From: Xestospongia bergquistia
Lineage: Eukaryota; Porifera; Demospongiae; Haplosclerida; Petrosiidae
Assembly: GCA_963965975.1 (NCBI GenBank)
Contig: OZ014425.1
Span: 5,035,501 to 5,099,500 of the forward strand
Reading direction: 5' to 3'
Length of the DNA stretch: 64,000 bases
Part shown: piece by piece, positions 61,606 through 64,000 of the stretch
How the letters are laid out: each line of letters begins with the position of its first letter
How positions within the stretch are numbered: position 1 is the stretch's first letter
Notes under the pieces: generated by a model
Told to the model about the DNA's origin: nothing
Seen by the model: only the letters and a program-made list of their open reading frames with translations
Databases searched by the model: none
Program-made: the position numbers and the translations under genes

Positions 61606-64000
61606 TTATAGTTTAGGTGCACTACGATCATCAGTTACAGCTTTCTTTAGTTTCCCTTTAGCAAATGTCTCAATTGAACTAAGTAATGCCCCACGTTCTC
61701 CTGAGTGTGCAGGTGGAGGTTGGGGGCGTGGCTCAGGAGGTTGAGACAAAGGTGGAGGGGGAACAGCTGAAATCATAACATTAAAAAAATTAGTTTAAAA
61801 ATGTAGCCACACCTACCAGAAGTTCCAGGGGATGTTGGAGATTTGGGTGAAGAAGGGGTTTTTCCATTAGTATTAGAGGATGGTACTGTTAGTTGTCTCT
61901 TCAGTTTAGAGGTAGGATAAGCTTCGGGCTCTTGGATAGCCTCTTGAGTCATCTGCTTACGAATTTTCTTTCTCCTTTTTTTCTTTTCTTCTTCTGACAT
62001 GAGTGACTCTTGAGCTTTATACATACGTCTAAACTGAGATGCTTTACGTTGATCTTCTTGTAGTCTTAAATCAATTCTCTCTCTCATTATACGAAGGGTA
62101 TCCTTTAATCTACTTGGCACCTATATCGATAATAAGCAGGACACAAAAGGTATTAAAATTATAGAACTTACTTTTAACAAAGGTTTCTCCAAACCTGAAA
62201 CACCAACAGCTCCTTGAAAGAATCTGATAATAGAGACATAAAAATTCAAGACAAATGGAGGTGTGGTCTTACGGATTTGCTAGTAAATCAGCTAGACTGG
62301 GTAATGTTTTAATTCCAGTTGGTGACAAGAGACACTCGAGAATAGGATCTACTTCAGCTGGTGTACCAGAAGGTTGACTCTCCATTGTAGCTGTCTTTAG
62401 AGTTTGTCCACATACCATTTCATAAATCAGATGTCCAAAACTATAAACAGCCTCAGCTTCAGGACCCTATAATTATTAATAATTATTAATATCATGATAT
62501 TAGAGGAACTGACCTGAACTTTCCGGAGGTCCAGAAGGAATGTTCGATAAAAATTTGGTAAACCCATCAATGAATTTTCCAAATCCACCAACCTTTTAAA
62601 ACCAAACAATACACTTGTGTTGCTATAGCAACAGCCACTTACTTGCATACATCATCTACTAATATTATATTACCAGAATGTATATGACCTGTGGTATAAA
62701 CATGTGTCCATTTTTACAAAGTATGCATCCATTTTTACCTAAGATAAATCCCTTTTCCAAAAGAAACTGAAGAGTTTCCAAAATTTGCCGTCCATAACGT
62801 TTGACTTCAGATATACTGAGAACTGGACGAGGGAGTTTCACTGAATATTTTGCCAAATAGTGTTGGCCAGGTCGACTCTAAGTACATGTATATGTAACAT
62901 ACCATATATGGTATTATTACCTGATATATCTTATCTCGTAATGATCCATTAGAATAGAAATCCCTTGTAATGAGGACCCCTGTTCCATTATAGGTAGCTG
63001 ATGTGGGTGAGAGAATGTTGGGATGCTGAGGATAGTTAAAATGAGTAGGTGTGGTTTATGATAGTACTTGCTTTTGTATCAATTAATACTTTTAATAACA
63101 CTTCAAGATCACGTTCTGAGACACAGAAATCAGGACCTGGCTCAATCTAATGGACAAATGAATAGTTATATGGATGTATAAATGAATGAATGGATGTATA
63201 AATGTATAAATGGATGAATACCCATGATAACAGTTTTCTTGGTCCTCTTGTATCTACTTTACTAGCAATAAGATAATAGTGTTTATTAATTCTCCATCCT
63301 ATTATATTTTAATAGTAATGATTATTATTATTAATAATAATATTTTTACCTATATTTTGTAATGGTTCCACAATATTCCACTCAGGATTAGACCGGAAGA
63401 ACATTGATACATTACGTAATGCTGTCTCTAATAAAACAATAAGACCAAACAATAGAACAATAGATACTAACCATGATAATTTTGAGAATAATTGGTAGGA
63501 TTTAAAAACTTTTTTAGTGAGAGATGGGATGAGAGGAGAGGGTCTTTAAGAATTATATTCAAATACTCTTGAAGACCCTGTTGTCTCTCAGTAAGGAACT
63601 GTCTATCATAGTTACCAAACATCTTCTTTGGTGGAAGATTAGCACAAACACCAGAAATCTGAAAAGGGTGTGTCCATTTTGACTATCTGTGTATCCATTT
63701 AATACACTTCTGACCTGTAATTCCTGATTTAATGCATCAAATTCATTATAACGTCGAGAGACCTAAAATAAACAGCAAGAGTATCACAACACCAGTATAT
63801 TGTACTACTTACATCCCAGCAGTTCTCTGGATTGGGACCTCTCTGTACACGTATCGTATATTCCTAAAGACATAAAAGGAAACGCTCAATCTCCTCTGTA
63901 CACTTACCACGTGTGATTGGAGCATTTTATATGTTAATATAGTTGCTGTCAAAGGTATTGTATCATCAATACATTCTTTTCGATCTACTTTCTCTAGAAC
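61606..64000 (-). CDS. PXK: PXK: PX-domain pseudokinase with WH2 tail (N-terminus outside window)
   Basis: An endosomal phosphoinositide-binding protein linked to receptor trafficking. Domains on the minus strand: PX (about 63430-64000; YTIRVQRGPNPENCWDVSRR, YNEFDALNQEL); kinase-like domain (62290-63290; RPVLSISEVKRYGRQILETL; HIHSGNI where kinases have HRD; LVDLENSLMGLPNFYRTFL where DFG is expected; EAVYSFGHLIYEMVCG); a basic coiled segment (RLKDTLRIMRERIDLRLQED, EEEKKKRRKKIRKQ); and a Pro-rich tail with a WH2-like motif, RGALLSSIETFAKGKLKKA, ending DDRSAPKL. All parts follow human PXK in order. Loss of HRD and DFG is a known property of this family. The first exons are beyond 64000. Confidence 0.94.

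Overview
The window is nuclear DNA from an early-branching animal. It is AT-rich, very gene-dense and intron-rich: most introns are 45-100 bp with GT..AG ends. The proteins are metazoan or ciliate-cell types: a MAGI scaffold, class IA PI3K, paired p38 MAP kinases, polybromo, CFAP54, CFAP92, MIC19, COX16 and VMA22. Intergenic gaps are often under 200 bp and orientation alternates. This style fits a demosponge such as Amphimedon; that assignment is my inference and was not searched.

Layout. 1-1097 (-) is the N-terminal part of an unrecognised small protein. 1353-9100 (-) is a class IA PI3K p110 with a long Ser-rich insert. 9288-11188 (-) and 11279-12888 (+) are two p38 MAP kinases head to head. 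13044-23611 (-) is CFAP54. 23784-26371 (-) is transketolase. 26633-28584 (+) is an SLC41 Mg2+ transporter. 28743-29157 (-) is LSM3. 29338-30155 (+) is ribosomal protein eL20. 30241-32874 (-) is a secreted GH31 glycosidase of the sulfoquinovosidase (YihQ) type. 32976-39904 (+) is polybromo. 40124-40875 (-) is VMA22/CCDC115. 40908-42950 (+) is a TBC1D30-like protein lacking both catalytic fingers. 43045-44211 (-) is an intronless CBM48-esterase. 44212-45390 has no gene but holds a GC-rich patch. 45391-46228 (+) is MIC19. 46268-47127 (-) is an unrecognised protein. 47179-47469 (-) is COX16. 47615-52134 (+) is CFAP92, with a tRNA-Ile(GAU) in one intron. 52430-54457 (-) is a three-SH3 adaptor resembling Dlish. 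55695-61174 (+) is MAGI. 61606-64000 (-) is PXK, incomplete at its N-terminus.

Most genes are unrelated housekeeping, ciliary or signalling genes; nothing resembles an operon. Functional groupings are loose: two ciliary proteins (CFAP54, CFAP92), two mitochondrial inner-membrane factors (MIC19, COX16), and several signalling proteins (PI3K, two p38s, MAGI, SH3 adaptor, PXK). At least seven neighbouring pairs are divergent, with start codons 32-261 bp apart in five of them, so shared promoters are probably common here.

Many introns carry lineage-specific minisatellites. Two short motifs, CCACACCC/GGGTGTGG and TCACATGA, recur across introns, UTRs and, for the first, coding exons. Exon boundaries were read by eye from splice consensus and frame; gene ends are start and stop codons, not transcript ends.
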